64,000 nucleotides of DNA. Origin: Microvirga zambiensis WSM3693. Lineage in GTDB: Bacteria; Pseudomonadota; Alphaproteobacteria; Rhizobiales; Beijerinckiaceae. Made by a program: the position numbers and the translations under genes. Of the stretch, positions 44,789 through 53,927 are shown piece after piece. Positions within the stretch are counted from its first letter, which is position 1, and each line of letters begins with the position of its first letter. A model generated the notes under the pieces. It was not told the DNA's origin and made no database searches. It saw only the letters and a list, made by a program, of their open reading frames with translations. The stretch is from contig NZ_JAERQD010000015.1 in NCBI RefSeq assembly GCF_016735695.1, forward strand, positions 1 through 64,000, written 5' to 3'.

Positions 44789-45936
44789 GACACCGACTCG
44801 TAGGGATCGGCGGCATCGCGCAGACCGTCGCCAAGGAAGTTGAGGGCAAGCACGGAGATGACGATCGCGGCAGCCGGGGTGAAGAGGAGCCACGGCGCCT
44901 GCGCCACGGCGCGGATGTTCTGCGCCTCCTGCAAGAGGACGCCCCAGGAGATGATCGGCGGCTGCAGGCCGATCCCGAGGAAGGAGAGTGCCGTCTCGGC
45001 GAGGATCATCGAGGGGATCGCGAGCGTCAGGGTCGCGATGATATGGCTGATGAAGGACGGCACGAGATGATGGAAGATGATGCCGATCTCGCTCATGCCG
45101 TCGAGGCGGGCGGCGGTCACGAAATCCTCGCCTCTGAGCGACAGGAACTTGCCGCGCACTTCCCGCGCTAGGCTCGTCCAGCCGATCAGCGACACGATCA
45201 GGGTGATGACGAAATAGGTGCGCAGCGGCGGCCAGCCGACGGGAATCGCGGCGGCAAAGCCCATCCAGAGCGGAATGGTCGGGATGGAGCGAAGCAACTC
45301 GATGAGGCGCTGGATGCCGAGATCGACCCAGCCGCCGAAAAATCCGGAGATACCGCCGATGGTGACGCCGAGGATCAGGCTCATGAAGACGCCGACGAGG
45401 CCGATGGACAGCGACACCTGCGCCCCGTGCACGACACGGGAGAAGATGTCCCGGCCGAGGCGGTCGGCACCGAAGACATACATGCTGTCGCCGGGCTTCG
45501 GGTTCGCGAGGCCGAAGAGCTTGGTCTGCATCGGGATGAAGCCGAGGAGACGATAGGGCTGGGCCGGCACGAAGAAGGAAACGGGAAGCGGCTTCGTCGG
45601 ATCGGGCGTGAATTCCCGGCGCATCGACTCGGTGTTCAGGGTCATCTTCAGCTGGTCGACATGCGGCTGGAACGAGCCGTCGAGCAGAAGCGACAGCACC
45701 TGCGGCGGGGCGTAGGTGAAGCGAGAATTGGTGGCATTGGGATCGTAGGGCGCGATGAAATCCGCGAGCGCCGCGACGAGATACATGAAAATGATCACGA
45801 CGAGACTGACGAGCGCGACCTTGTGCTTCTTGAATTTGAGCCAGAACAGACGCCACTGGCCGGCAACGGCCATGTCCTTGCCGCGAAGATCGAGCGAAGG
45901 CCCCGTTTCGGGAGGGAGGCTTACGATATCTGTCAT
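44785..45936 (-). CDS. Opp/Dpp-type ABC importer permease, DppC family
   Basis: A 383-aa permease with an unusually long N-terminal part. Helix 1 (about 38-58) is followed by a roughly 110-residue periplasmic insert (FIAPYDPN ... MYVFGADRLGRD), then the five-helix core with the EAA loop around LREV-like REVRGKFLSLRGEDFVTAA (start near 230). The insert is longer than in peptide-type DppC and is typical of the saccharide/sugar-acid branch. Overlaps its neighbours by 4 bases on both sides. Confidence 0.92.
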   Translation of the reverse strand: MTDIVSLPPETGPSLDLRGKDMAVAGQWRLFWLKFKKHKVALVSLVVIIFMYLVAALADFIAPYDPNATNSRFTYAPPQVLSLLLDGSFQPHVDQLKMTLNTESMRREFTPDPTKPLPVSFFVPAQPYRLLGFIPMQTKLFGLANPKPGDSMYVFGADRLGRDIFSRVVHGAQVSLSIGLVGVFMSLILGVTIGGISGFFGGWVDLGIQRLIELLRSIPTIPLWMGFAAAIPVGWPPLRTYFVITLIVSLIGWTSLAREVRGKFLSLRGEDFVTAARLDGMSEIGIIFHHLVPSFISHIIATLTLAIPSMILAETALSFLGIGLQPPIISWGVLLQEAQNIRAVAQAPWLLFTPAAAIVISVLALNFLGDGLRDAADPYESVS

Positions 45937-46919
45937 TGCAGCCTGATCCGCGGATCGGTGATGGCGAGCAGGATGTCCGAGATCAGCGTTCCGATGATGG
46001 TGAGCACCGAGATCAGCAGGATCAGCGAGCCGGCGAGATACATGTCCTGCGCGAGGAGCGCGCGGAGCAGCAGCGGTCCGGTCGTCGGCAGACTCATGAC
46101 GACCGAGACGATGATCTCACCGGAAATGACTGCCGGCAGGATCCAGCCAAGCGTCGAGATCAGCGGGTTGAGAGCAAGCCGCACGGGATATCGCAACAGG
46201 AGTTCCAACTCCGACATGCCCTTTGCGCGGGCGGTCGTGACATAGGGCTTGGAAAGCTCATCGAGCAGGTTGGCGCGCATGATGCGCACCAGGGCCGCGA
46301 GCGAACCCAGGCCGATGACGACCACCGGGAGCCAGACATGCTGGGCGAAATCCAGAAGCTTGCCAAAGCTCCAGGGCGCATCGACATAGTCCGGAGAGAA
46401 CAACCCGCCGACGCTCTGGCCGAACCAAGCCGACATGATGTACATGGCGGAGAGCGCCATCAGGAAGTCCGGCACGGCGAGGAAGAAGAAGGCGAGGAAG
46501 GTCGCGGTGTAGTCGGAGATCGAATACTGGCGCACCGCCGAGAGAATACCGATCGGAATCGCAATCGCCCAGACGAAACAGAGCGTCAGAACCGACAGAA
46601 GCAGCGAAAAACCGAGACGGTTCCAGATGAGCTCGGTCACCGGCTTTCCAAGCTCGAAGGAGATGCCGAAATCGCCGCGCATGAGAATGCCGGCAATCCA
46701 CTTGTAATATTGGAAATAGATCGGCTGATCGAGGCCATAGCGCTCCCGCATGGCAGCGACCGTTCCCGCTTCCACCGCACCACCCTGGCTCGCCCAGTCG
46801 GCCATCAGGGTCGTCAGGTAGTCGCCCGGAGGCAATTGAATGATGATGAAAGCGACAATCGAGACCGCGAAAAGTGTCGGGATCGCGAAGACCATTCGCT
46901 TGACGATGTAGCGGAGCAT
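45933..46919 (-). CDS. Opp/Dpp-type ABC importer permease, DppB family
   Basis: I take the ATG at 46919 (328 aa), where the usual DppB opening MLRYIVKRMVFAIPTLF begins; an ATG at 46964 would add 15 residues and neither has a strong ribosome site. Six helices, with the EAA-type loop around YVTTARAKGMSELELLL near residue 230. It pairs with the DppC-type subunit. Confidence 0.92.
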   Translation of the reverse strand: MLRYIVKRMVFAIPTLFAVSIVAFIIIQLPPGDYLTTLMADWASQGGAVEAGTVAAMRERYGLDQPIYFQYYKWIAGILMRGDFGISFELGKPVTELIWNRLGFSLLLSVLTLCFVWAIAIPIGILSAVRQYSISDYTATFLAFFFLAVPDFLMALSAMYIMSAWFGQSVGGLFSPDYVDAPWSFGKLLDFAQHVWLPVVVIGLGSLAALVRIMRANLLDELSKPYVTTARAKGMSELELLLRYPVRLALNPLISTLGWILPAVISGEIIVSVVMSLPTTGPLLLRALLAQDMYLAGSLILLISVLTIIGTLISDILLAITDPRIRLQ

Positions 46920-46993
46920 GAAGCTGACCGTTCGAAAAAACGGGTTGGTGTCCGGCGGCGGCATGGCTGCCGCCACCGGAACAGCGAGAAGCC

Positions 46994-48934
46994 TTACTTG
47001 ACTGGCTTGTCGAAATACCACTGCGTGAGCGTCGGCGCCGGATGCCAGAGGTTTCCGGTGATCGGAATGCCGTTGACGACATTCTTTAGATTATTCGACG
47101 TCATCATGTATTTCGGCATGGGACGCGAGATGCCGATATTCAGGAAGTTGTCGGCAGACAGATTGAGGAAATCCTTCATCTTCTGGCGGCGATCGTCGTC
47201 CGTGACGGCAGCATTGACCTTGTCGTAGGCAGCCATCAGCGCCTTGATCGATTCCGGCGGCTCCTCACCCGTCGAGCGGTTCGAATACCACTCGCTCCAC
47301 TTCATGGCGAAGAAGATGTCCGCCTTCTGGAAGGGCATGTAGCAGCGCGGATCCGTATAGACCTCGGAGAGACCGCCGACGCAGTTCCAGATATAGGCGT
47401 CCTGCTCATTCGCATACCACATGGTGTTGAGGCGCGCGCGGTCGGTGGTGCGGAGCTGGATATCGATGCCGACATCCTTGGCATATTTCTGCACCATCTG
47501 CATCACGTCCGGATAGGACAGGCCGAAGACGTCGGCCACCATGAAGTTGATGGTGAAGCGCTTGCCGGCCTCGTCGAGACGGAAGCCCTCCGGATCCTTC
47601 TTCGGCAGGATCTTGTCGAGCATCTCGGCCGAGCGCTTCGGGTCGAACTCGGTATACTGCTTCGCCTCACGTTCGTTGAAGAGTTCGTGCTCAGGCTGGA
47701 CCGCCACCTGCGCCGGCGCGCCTTGCCCCACATAGACGAGGTCGATGATCTCCTGGCGGTTGATCGCGTGGCTGAGCGCGATGCGGAAATCCTTGTTCTG
47801 GAAGATCTTGCGCTTGACCGGATCGGTGGAGTTCAGGTTGAGCAGGATGACGGCATCGTTCGCCGGCAGGTCCTTCACGTCGACGAAGCGGTAATTGCCG
47901 GTCTTCTGGCCGTCGAAGAGCACGGACTTGAACGTCGCGTTGTTGATGTGGCGGAAGGCGAAGTCGAATTCGCCGGACGTCATCTTGAGCGCCATCAGCT
48001 GCGGATCGTCCAGCTTCGCCCAGGTGATGCCGTCGATATAGGGCAGCTGGTTTCCGGCCGTGTCCACCTTCCAGTAATAGGGATTGCGGGTGGCGACCAC
48101 GCGCTCGCTGTCGGCGTAGGGAACGGTCAGCACCCAGGGGTTGAGCGTCGGCAGCTGCAGGTTCTGCCAGAACGGCGGCTGGAAGGTCAGAGAGATCTTT
48201 GAATTGAACAGCGCCACCCAGTCGCCCGCGGCCGGATTGGCCTTCAGCAGGGCCGGAATGCCGTCCTTGTTGTACTTCTCGTGGAACTGGCTGAGATAAT
48301 GCTTGGGATAGATGACCGGCAGATGGCCCTGGCCATAGGCGAGCTGCTGCAGGAAGAGACCGTAAGGGGATTCGAACTTGAACTCGACCGTCTGGTCGTC
48401 GATCTTGGTGACCTTGACCGGCTTGCCGGCCACCGTGAAGGTCGGGTTCTTGGCGGGCGAAAGCGCGTTGTTCATGAACACGTCTTCGTACCAGAACATG
48501 ATGTCGTCGACCGTGAAGGGCTGGCCGTCGCTCCATTTCAGGCCCTTGCGGAGCTTGAACGTGTAGGTCGTCGCATCCTCTGACGCCTTGAACTCCTCGG
48601 CGAGCGACGGCATCACCTTCTTCCACTGCGGGTCCCAGCGGACGAGCAGTTCGTTGGCGATGGTGCGGGTCAGGTTGTAGTGGTCACCATTGGCGAGGAT
48701 CGTGGTGCGCAGCGTCCCGCCGTACTTGCCGACGCCGTCGATCATGGTCTCCACGTAAGGCTTTTCCGGAAGACGGCTTGCGACGGCGGGCAGCTTGCCG
48801 GCCTTCACCTGCTCGTCGAGCACCGGCGCTTGCTTGTAATCGGCAGCCCAGGCCGGACACATCGCCCCCAGGAATACGGTGCTTAGAAGGCCCGTCGACA
48901 TGACGAGGCCGGGCAGCTTCTGCTGATAGCCCAT
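46994..48934 (-). CDS. ABC importer substrate-binding protein, family 5 (large)
   Basis: GAGGAGGAAGC before the ATG at 48934 gives 646 aa. Signal peptide residues 1-30 with cleavage at AWA-ADYK. The body has the family-5 signature (YTFKLRKGLKWSDGQPFTVDDI near 110) and the long insertions of the roughly 600-aa subgroup often found with saccharide, sugar-acid or opine importers. First gene of a six-gene operon ending in two enolase-family dehydratases. Confidence 0.92.
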   Translation of the reverse strand: MGYQQKLPGLVMSTGLLSTVFLGAMCPAWAADYKQAPVLDEQVKAGKLPAVASRLPEKPYVETMIDGVGKYGGTLRTTILANGDHYNLTRTIANELLVRWDPQWKKVMPSLAEEFKASEDATTYTFKLRKGLKWSDGQPFTVDDIMFWYEDVFMNNALSPAKNPTFTVAGKPVKVTKIDDQTVEFKFESPYGLFLQQLAYGQGHLPVIYPKHYLSQFHEKYNKDGIPALLKANPAAGDWVALFNSKISLTFQPPFWQNLQLPTLNPWVLTVPYADSERVVATRNPYYWKVDTAGNQLPYIDGITWAKLDDPQLMALKMTSGEFDFAFRHINNATFKSVLFDGQKTGNYRFVDVKDLPANDAVILLNLNSTDPVKRKIFQNKDFRIALSHAINRQEIIDLVYVGQGAPAQVAVQPEHELFNEREAKQYTEFDPKRSAEMLDKILPKKDPEGFRLDEAGKRFTINFMVADVFGLSYPDVMQMVQKYAKDVGIDIQLRTTDRARLNTMWYANEQDAYIWNCVGGLSEVYTDPRCYMPFQKADIFFAMKWSEWYSNRSTGEEPPESIKALMAAYDKVNAAVTDDDRRQKMKDFLNLSADNFLNIGISRPMPKYMMTSNNLKNVVNGIPITGNLWHPAPTLTQWYFDKPVK

Positions 48935-49016
48935 ATTGCTTCCTCCTCTTGGCCGGCTTTCTGCCGGTTTCCTCCCGCGCGAGACCTTTCGGGTTTCGCA
49001 AAGGAAAGCTTTCAAA

Positions 49017-49047
49017 TCGTACATTATTTGTCAATCCGAATGTACGA
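49017..49047. promoter_or_regulatory. inverted repeat, probable GntR operator between divergent operons
   Basis: TCGTACATT (49017-49025) and AATGTACGA (49039-49047) are exact inverted copies with a 13-base spacer. A minus-strand TTGACA (49034-49029) lies in the spacer and may be the -35 of the importer operon. The flanking GntR gene is the likely binder. Confidence 0.6.
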
Positions 49048-49101
49048 CCCACGAGGTTTCGCTCTTGGCAACTCTTGGAAAAGTGCATAAAAATCAGCCT
49101 T

Positions 49102-49806
49102 ATGAGAATGATTGCCAATATCCGAGGACCCGTTCCCGAGCGGGAGGACCTGGCGGACGACAGTGAGTCCTCCATCTACGAGCGGCTGCGCGACGACATC
49201 ATCCATGGCCGGGTCAAGCCGAACGAGCGCCTGAAAGTCGCCGAGCTCGCGAGCCGGATGGGCACCTCCACCAATCCCGTGCGCGAGGCGCTTCAGCAAT
49301 TGCGCGGCGAGGGATTCGTCATCATGACGCCCAACCGCGGCGCCCGGGTCCGCCCGATCGACGAGGAATTCGTGCGGGACATCTGCGAGATCGAGGTACT
49401 GATCGAGCCCGCCCTCACCCGCTGGTTCGTCGGCATCGTCACGAAGGCCGATATCGAGGAACTCGAACGCATCGAGGCGGAGATCGAAGCGCTGAACTTC
49501 GCCGACCAGGCGAAGCATTCCAATCTCGACCTGCAATTCCATCGCCTAATGTACGACCGCCATTACAACCGCCACGCGGTCGACCTATGGGTGCGCCATC
49601 GCCAGATCCTCTGGGCCATCAGCCGCCGCTTCCCGACCTCGCTCAGCCGGCAGTCGAACGTGCTGGAGGAGCACAAGGAACTGATCGCCTGCATCAAGGC
49701 GCAGGATGCCGAGGGTGCTGCCCAGGCGATCGCGAAACATGTAAGCGGTTCCGGACGGCACATCATCGAGCATATGCGCCTCGCCCGATTGTCGTCGCAG
49801 CAGTAA
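49102..49806 (+). CDS. FCD-family GntR transcriptional regulator
   Basis: The ATG at 49102 (or 49108) gives about 234 aa. Winged HTH: SIYERLRDDIIHGRVKP, then VAELASRMGTSTNPVREALQQL, then a beta wing NRGARVRPID. The FCD domain shows LDLQFHRLMYDRH and LEEHKELIACI, which carry the metal-site acidic and His residues. Divergent from the importer/mannonate dehydratase operon across 167 bases, so it very likely represses that operon and releases it with a sugar-acid effector. Confidence 0.88.
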   Translation: MRMIANIRGPVPEREDLADDSESSIYERLRDDIIHGRVKPNERLKVAELASRMGTSTNPVREALQQLRGEGFVIMTPNRGARVRPIDEEFVRDICEIEVLIEPALTRWFVGIVTKADIEELERIEAEIEALNFADQAKHSNLDLQFHRLMYDRHYNRHAVDLWVRHRQILWAISRRFPTSLSRQSNVLEEHKELIACIKAQDAEGAAQAIAKHVSGSGRHIIEHMRLARLSSQQ

Positions 49807-49809
49807 CCG

Positions 49810-50694
49810 TCAAAGGTACTGACGCATGAAGGTCCCGGCCCTGGCAATCGCCTGGCGCCCCTGCTCGAGATGCGCGTTCCATAACGGCCATGCGTGGATC
49901 ATGTAGGGCCATACTTCGAGAGTGACGGCCACATTGGCACCGCCCAATGCGCCGGCAAGGCGCACGGAATCCGCGAGCAGGGTTTCGTCCGATCCGACTT
50001 GGATCAGGGTTGGCGGCAGCCCTCTGAGATCGGCATAGAGTGGCGAGACGCGCGGATCCTTCCGGTCGATATCAGAGGGCAGATAGGCGTCGGCCAGCTC
50101 GTGGAGATAGCCGCCGTGAATGAGAGGATCGACGCTGTCCTTCGATGCAAGCGTGGTGCCCGACATGGTCAGGTCGGTCCAGGGCGAGAGCAGCCACAAG
50201 CAGGCAGGCAGCTCCTCGCCCGCCTCCTGAAGTTGACCGACAAGAGCGAGAGTCAATCCGCCGCCCGCGCTGTCGCCGCCGATTGCGATGCGGTTAGCAG
50301 CGATGCCCTGTCCGCGCAGGAAGCGCCACGCCTGCACTGCATCGTCCAAGGCGGCCGGAAAGGGATTTTCGGGCGCGAGACGATAATTCAGAGCGAGGGT
50401 CCGTACGCCGGCTGCTCGACCTGCCTCCGTCATAAGGCGGCGGTGACTGCGGATCGATCCCGAGCAATAGCCGCCGCCATGGAAGAACATGAAGACGCGC
50501 GATGGATCGCTTTCCGACACCATCGACCATTCGCCGGGAACGCCATTTGCATCAACGGGCTCGAGCGTGACGTCCTCGGCAACGGGCCAGACCGATCCGA
50601 CCTCGTCGATGCGTTCGCGCCTCTGCTCCCAGCCGACAGGCCTGGGCTTCGATCCCAACAGGGCTCGGATCGCCTCGATCTCCGTCTGGTCCAT
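49810..50694 (-). CDS. alpha/beta hydrolase fold-3 esterase (hormone-sensitive lipase family)
   Basis: A 294-aa cytoplasmic esterase with the oxyanion-hole motif HGGGYCSGS (from His72), nucleophile Ser142 in GGDSAGGG, Asp236 in VGSDETLL and His267 in MIHAWPL. This is the complete HSL-family triad. It hydrolyses short-chain acyl esters; the physiological substrate is unknown. Its end is 3 bases from the convergent GntR stop. Confidence 0.88.
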   Translation of the reverse strand: MDQTEIEAIRALLGSKPRPVGWEQRRERIDEVGSVWPVAEDVTLEPVDANGVPGEWSMVSESDPSRVFMFFHGGGYCSGSIRSHRRLMTEAGRAAGVRTLALNYRLAPENPFPAALDDAVQAWRFLRGQGIAANRIAIGGDSAGGGLTLALVGQLQEAGEELPACLWLLSPWTDLTMSGTTLASKDSVDPLIHGGYLHELADAYLPSDIDRKDPRVSPLYADLRGLPPTLIQVGSDETLLADSVRLAGALGGANVAVTLEVWPYMIHAWPLWNAHLEQGRQAIARAGTFMRQYL

Positions 50695-50752
50695 CGTTCA
50701 CCTCGGCAAGGCACAAAACGTTCACTGAAAGGCGAGCACCTGCTTTCTACGC

Positions 50753-52696
50753 TCATGGACCGGCCGTTGCAGTATCGGGCTTCCCCTCGGCCGCTTCCAG
50801 CTCCCCGCACAGCTCGTAGATGCGGATCGAGGCCGCGAAGCCTTTCGGCGTAATCCTATCCAACGCCCGGAATGCGAAACGGTCGTCGGCACGCTGCCGG
50901 ATCGCATCGCTGACGATGATCTCGGTGCCGTATTCCTTGTTGAGAGGCTCCAGCCGGGCCGCGAGGTTTACGGTCGCACCAAGCACCGTGTAGGCCATGC
51001 GATCGTCGGATCCGATGGTGCCGACGACCGCCTCGCCGGTATGCAGCCCGAACCGCGTCCGGTAGGCCGGCCATCCTTCGCTCTCGAATTCAGTGTTCAG
51101 CCTGCGGTTGGCCTCGCGACAGGCCAGCACCGCGCTGCAGGCATGGGCAACATGGTCGGGATCGTCAGACGGCGCATTCCAGATCGCCATGATGGCATCG
51201 CCGACGAATTTGTCGACCGTGCCGCCGTGCTCCATGATCACGGCTGAGAGCACCGCGAGATATCGTGAGGTGCGGATCATCACCTGCTCGGGATCCGCCT
51301 TCTCGGTGATGTTGGTAAAGCCCGCGATGTCGGTGAACAGGACCGTGACCTCGCGCCGCGATCCGCCGAGCCGGAGTGCATCGCCGGTGGCAACGAGCTG
51401 CTGTACCAGCCGCTTCGGCACGAAGCTCGCGAATGTGCGCACCACGGTCCGCATGGTCGTGACGGATTGTCCGAGATCGTCGATTTCCCTGATCATCGAA
51501 CGCACCTCTACGGGCGGCCCCGCAGTATCGAAGCGCTGGATCCGATCGGTCTCCCTTGCGAGCGCCTTCATGGATTGCGACAGCATCGAGCCGATCCACC
51601 ACACCGCGGGCAGCGCGGCGAGAACGAATCCCAGCGCCAGCAGAACCATCCTTCGCCGCCCGGCCTCTATCTCTGCAAAAAACTCGTCGAGCGGCGCCAT
51701 GACCGCGAGCCGAAGACCGGAAGCGCCCGCAGTCTTGATCGCGCGGAAGGCGGCGACATAAGTCCGGCCATCCTTCGTGTCGAAGATCTGCTGTGCCGAA
51801 CCACCCTGTCTCCACGCCGCCAGAGGCTTGGCGATGTCGACCTTCACAAGCTGGTCGACGCGCGGCAGGTCGAGTGGGGCATCGGGCGCGCGGGCGCGCA
51901 GGAAGTCGGACATGCCGGGATGGGCGACGATCCGGCCGCTGTCGTCGAAAAGGAAGACGACACCCGAAGTGCCGAGCCGCTGCGAGGCCAGGAACGCATC
52001 TGTCTCGCTGAGAAGAATGTCGCCGGCGGCGATCCCGCCTCTTCCCCGCATGAATGGTGCCCTGATCGTGTACCCGGTGAGCGCGGCAACCTTGAACACG
52101 TACGGGTCTGTGATCGGGCTGGCGCCGGGCTGAAAGGCCCCTTGGTACCAGGGTCTCTCTCGGGGGTCATAATCGGCCGCTCGTTGCTCCTGCGCGAGAA
52201 TCGTCATGTTGCGGGACAGGTAATAGGTAAACCGCCGCCTCTCCGTCCCTCCCGGCGGTGTTTCGACGATCGAAAGGCGGAACTCGGCCTCGGCAGGAGC
52301 ACGAAGCTCCCGACGCAGGGCCGGTCCGGCACGATCCAGGGCGTCGAGTTCGATGAAACCGCCGTCGCCGTAGCCGGCATAGAGGTTGTAAAGTTGGCCA
52401 TGCCGACGCAACAGCGCGGCGAGAATGGAATAGAGCGGCGGATTGTCGAGGATCGCGCCGGATTCGACCGGCGGGAGCTGGCGCAGCACCTCGAGAATGT
52501 CGAGCACGTCCTTGAACTGCCCGTCGACCCGATCCGCCGTATGGTCGGCGACGCGATCGATGAATGTCAGCGCCGCCGTGCGCGTGATGGAGCGGGCCCA
52601 TTCGAAACTTAAAAAGACGAGAGAAAGCCCGACCGACAGCACGACTGCGACGAAGAGTGCCGTGATGGAGGGCTGATAGCCGAATCGGGCACGCAT
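50753..52696 (-). CDS. membrane-bound class III adenylate cyclase with dCache-like sensor and HAMP
   Basis: GGTGAGA before 52696 favours that ATG (647 aa); an ATG at 52744 adds 16 residues. Helix 1 (about 12-34) and helix 2 (about 350-370) bracket a roughly 310-residue periplasmic sensor with a dCache-like RPWYQGAF motif near 182. A HAMP linker follows. The cyclase domain (about 440-620) has both metal aspartates (FTDIAGF and FVGDAIMAIW), the class IIIb lysine in VDKFVGD, and a full NLAAR transition-state motif, so it should be active. It probably turns an extracellular ligand into cAMP. Confidence 0.92.
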   Translation of the reverse strand: MRARFGYQPSITALFVAVVLSVGLSLVFLSFEWARSITRTAALTFIDRVADHTADRVDGQFKDVLDILEVLRQLPPVESGAILDNPPLYSILAALLRRHGQLYNLYAGYGDGGFIELDALDRAGPALRRELRAPAEAEFRLSIVETPPGGTERRRFTYYLSRNMTILAQEQRAADYDPRERPWYQGAFQPGASPITDPYVFKVAALTGYTIRAPFMRGRGGIAAGDILLSETDAFLASQRLGTSGVVFLFDDSGRIVAHPGMSDFLRARAPDAPLDLPRVDQLVKVDIAKPLAAWRQGGSAQQIFDTKDGRTYVAAFRAIKTAGASGLRLAVMAPLDEFFAEIEAGRRRMVLLALGFVLAALPAVWWIGSMLSQSMKALARETDRIQRFDTAGPPVEVRSMIREIDDLGQSVTTMRTVVRTFASFVPKRLVQQLVATGDALRLGGSRREVTVLFTDIAGFTNITEKADPEQVMIRTSRYLAVLSAVIMEHGGTVDKFVGDAIMAIWNAPSDDPDHVAHACSAVLACREANRRLNTEFESEGWPAYRTRFGLHTGEAVVGTIGSDDRMAYTVLGATVNLAARLEPLNKEYGTEIIVSDAIRQRADDRFAFRALDRITPKGFAASIRIYELCGELEAAEGKPDTATAGP

Positions 52697-52965
52697 CTCG
52701 GTCTCACCAAGCCCTTGGCCCAAGAGCCTTCGCCCTGACCGCATGGCGAGTCGAGGAGATGCATGGGAACTTGAGCGCTCTGGATCGTGGCATGGGCGCC
52801 GCCGTCGGAGAAAGTGCCCTTACGGTAAACCTTTAGGAGAGATCCTGTCGAGACTGGGCAGCAGGAAGACCCTCCAGAAGGCCTCGGCTCTCGAACAGGT
52901 GCTTAGGCAATCTGGACGCTGCCGTATAGAATGGGCTTGTCGATGCCCGCGGGCCGGAGGAGGCG

Positions 52966-53832
52966 ATGGCCAGCTTAACCGCCAGACTTCTCGGGCTATC
53001 CGGATGCCTGCTGGTGCTGCTTGCCCCTGTCTCCGCGGGGGCGGATCCCTTCTTCCTCCGCGTTTATGGCAGGACCTACAAGGTCGACCCGCGCTATCCC
53101 TCCGACGAACCTAAAGGGCCGAAGCCGCAGGAGGCCATGAAGGCCCTGCCCTCGGACCTCGGGAAAGGGCCCGGCTTCCGGCCCTCCCACGAGCAGGTTC
53201 TGGCCGAGGTCGAGGAGCGGGTCTGGATCGCACGCAACCAGCTCGACGACGCCCTGGACAAGGCAGCCGCCCGCAGCAGCCGCGGCAGCAACTCGGATGC
53301 CAAAGCGGCCAGGCAGGACATTACCGGATCGCTCGCAAACGGCACCGGACAGGGTCGCTCGCCGGAGTTGCAGACGCTCTACGATCGCGACAGAGCCCTG
53401 AACCTTCTGGTGCGCGAATTGCGGCAATCCATGGATCTGCCGATGCGAACGCCCGACTCGGGCTTTTCGCGGCCGAAACTGTCGCCGGAAATCGAAGCCA
53501 ACTACCGCGAGCTCAAATTCGACCCGTTCGAGGCCTATTACGGCTTCAGACGCGTCAAGGCGGCCTTCAGGTCCGGCGATATGGAACTCATCGCCCAGGT
53601 TGCACAATATCCGCTCACGATCACCGGCAAGGTCAAGCGGATCATCCGTAGTCCGGCCCAGCTCGCAGCGGCGAAGGAAATTCTCCTCGATCCGAAGGTC
53701 CGCGAGGCAGTGGCCAACGCCAGCTTCGAGACGCTTTTCGTCCGTGACAAGGGCATGATGCTGGGTGACGGAGAGGTCTGGATCACCCGAGACAAGTCCG
53801 GTTTCGGCCTGGGCGCCGTCAATCGTGAATGA
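52966..53832 (+). CDS. secreted hypothetical protein
   Basis: GGAGGAGGCG precedes the ATG (288 aa). A clear signal peptide (LLGLSGCLLVLLAPVSAGA, cleavage near residue 26) sends it to the periplasm. The middle (about 85-170) is charged and helical with a low-complexity Ser/Gly/Asp patch; the C-terminal third is compact and begins FDPFEAYYGFRRVKAAF. No family recognised. Divergent from the sensor cyclase and 95 bases upstream of a lytic transglycosylase, so a cell-wall-related role is possible but only by position. Confidence 0.7.
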   Translation: MASLTARLLGLSGCLLVLLAPVSAGADPFFLRVYGRTYKVDPRYPSDEPKGPKPQEAMKALPSDLGKGPGFRPSHEQVLAEVEERVWIARNQLDDALDKAAARSSRGSNSDAKAARQDITGSLANGTGQGRSPELQTLYDRDRALNLLVRELRQSMDLPMRTPDSGFSRPKLSPEIEANYRELKFDPFEAYYGFRRVKAAFRSGDMELIAQVAQYPLTITGKVKRIIRSPAQLAAAKEILLDPKVREAVANASFETLFVRDKGMMLGDGEVWITRDKSGFGLGAVNRE

Positions 53833-53927
53833 CAAACCTCACCCCCTGCACTGGTCCCGCCAAGCCTCGCCGCTAGTTTTCCCGTCAATCGACCACGCAT
53901 CGCGCAGTACATGAGAGGAGTTTTCGG

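Noticed and set aside
44789..45856. N-terminal extension of the fused importer ATPase upstream of 44788
   Set aside because: The frame is open across the permease gene but reads Arg/Pro-rich nonsense; the ATGA overlap at 44785-44788 gives the natural start.
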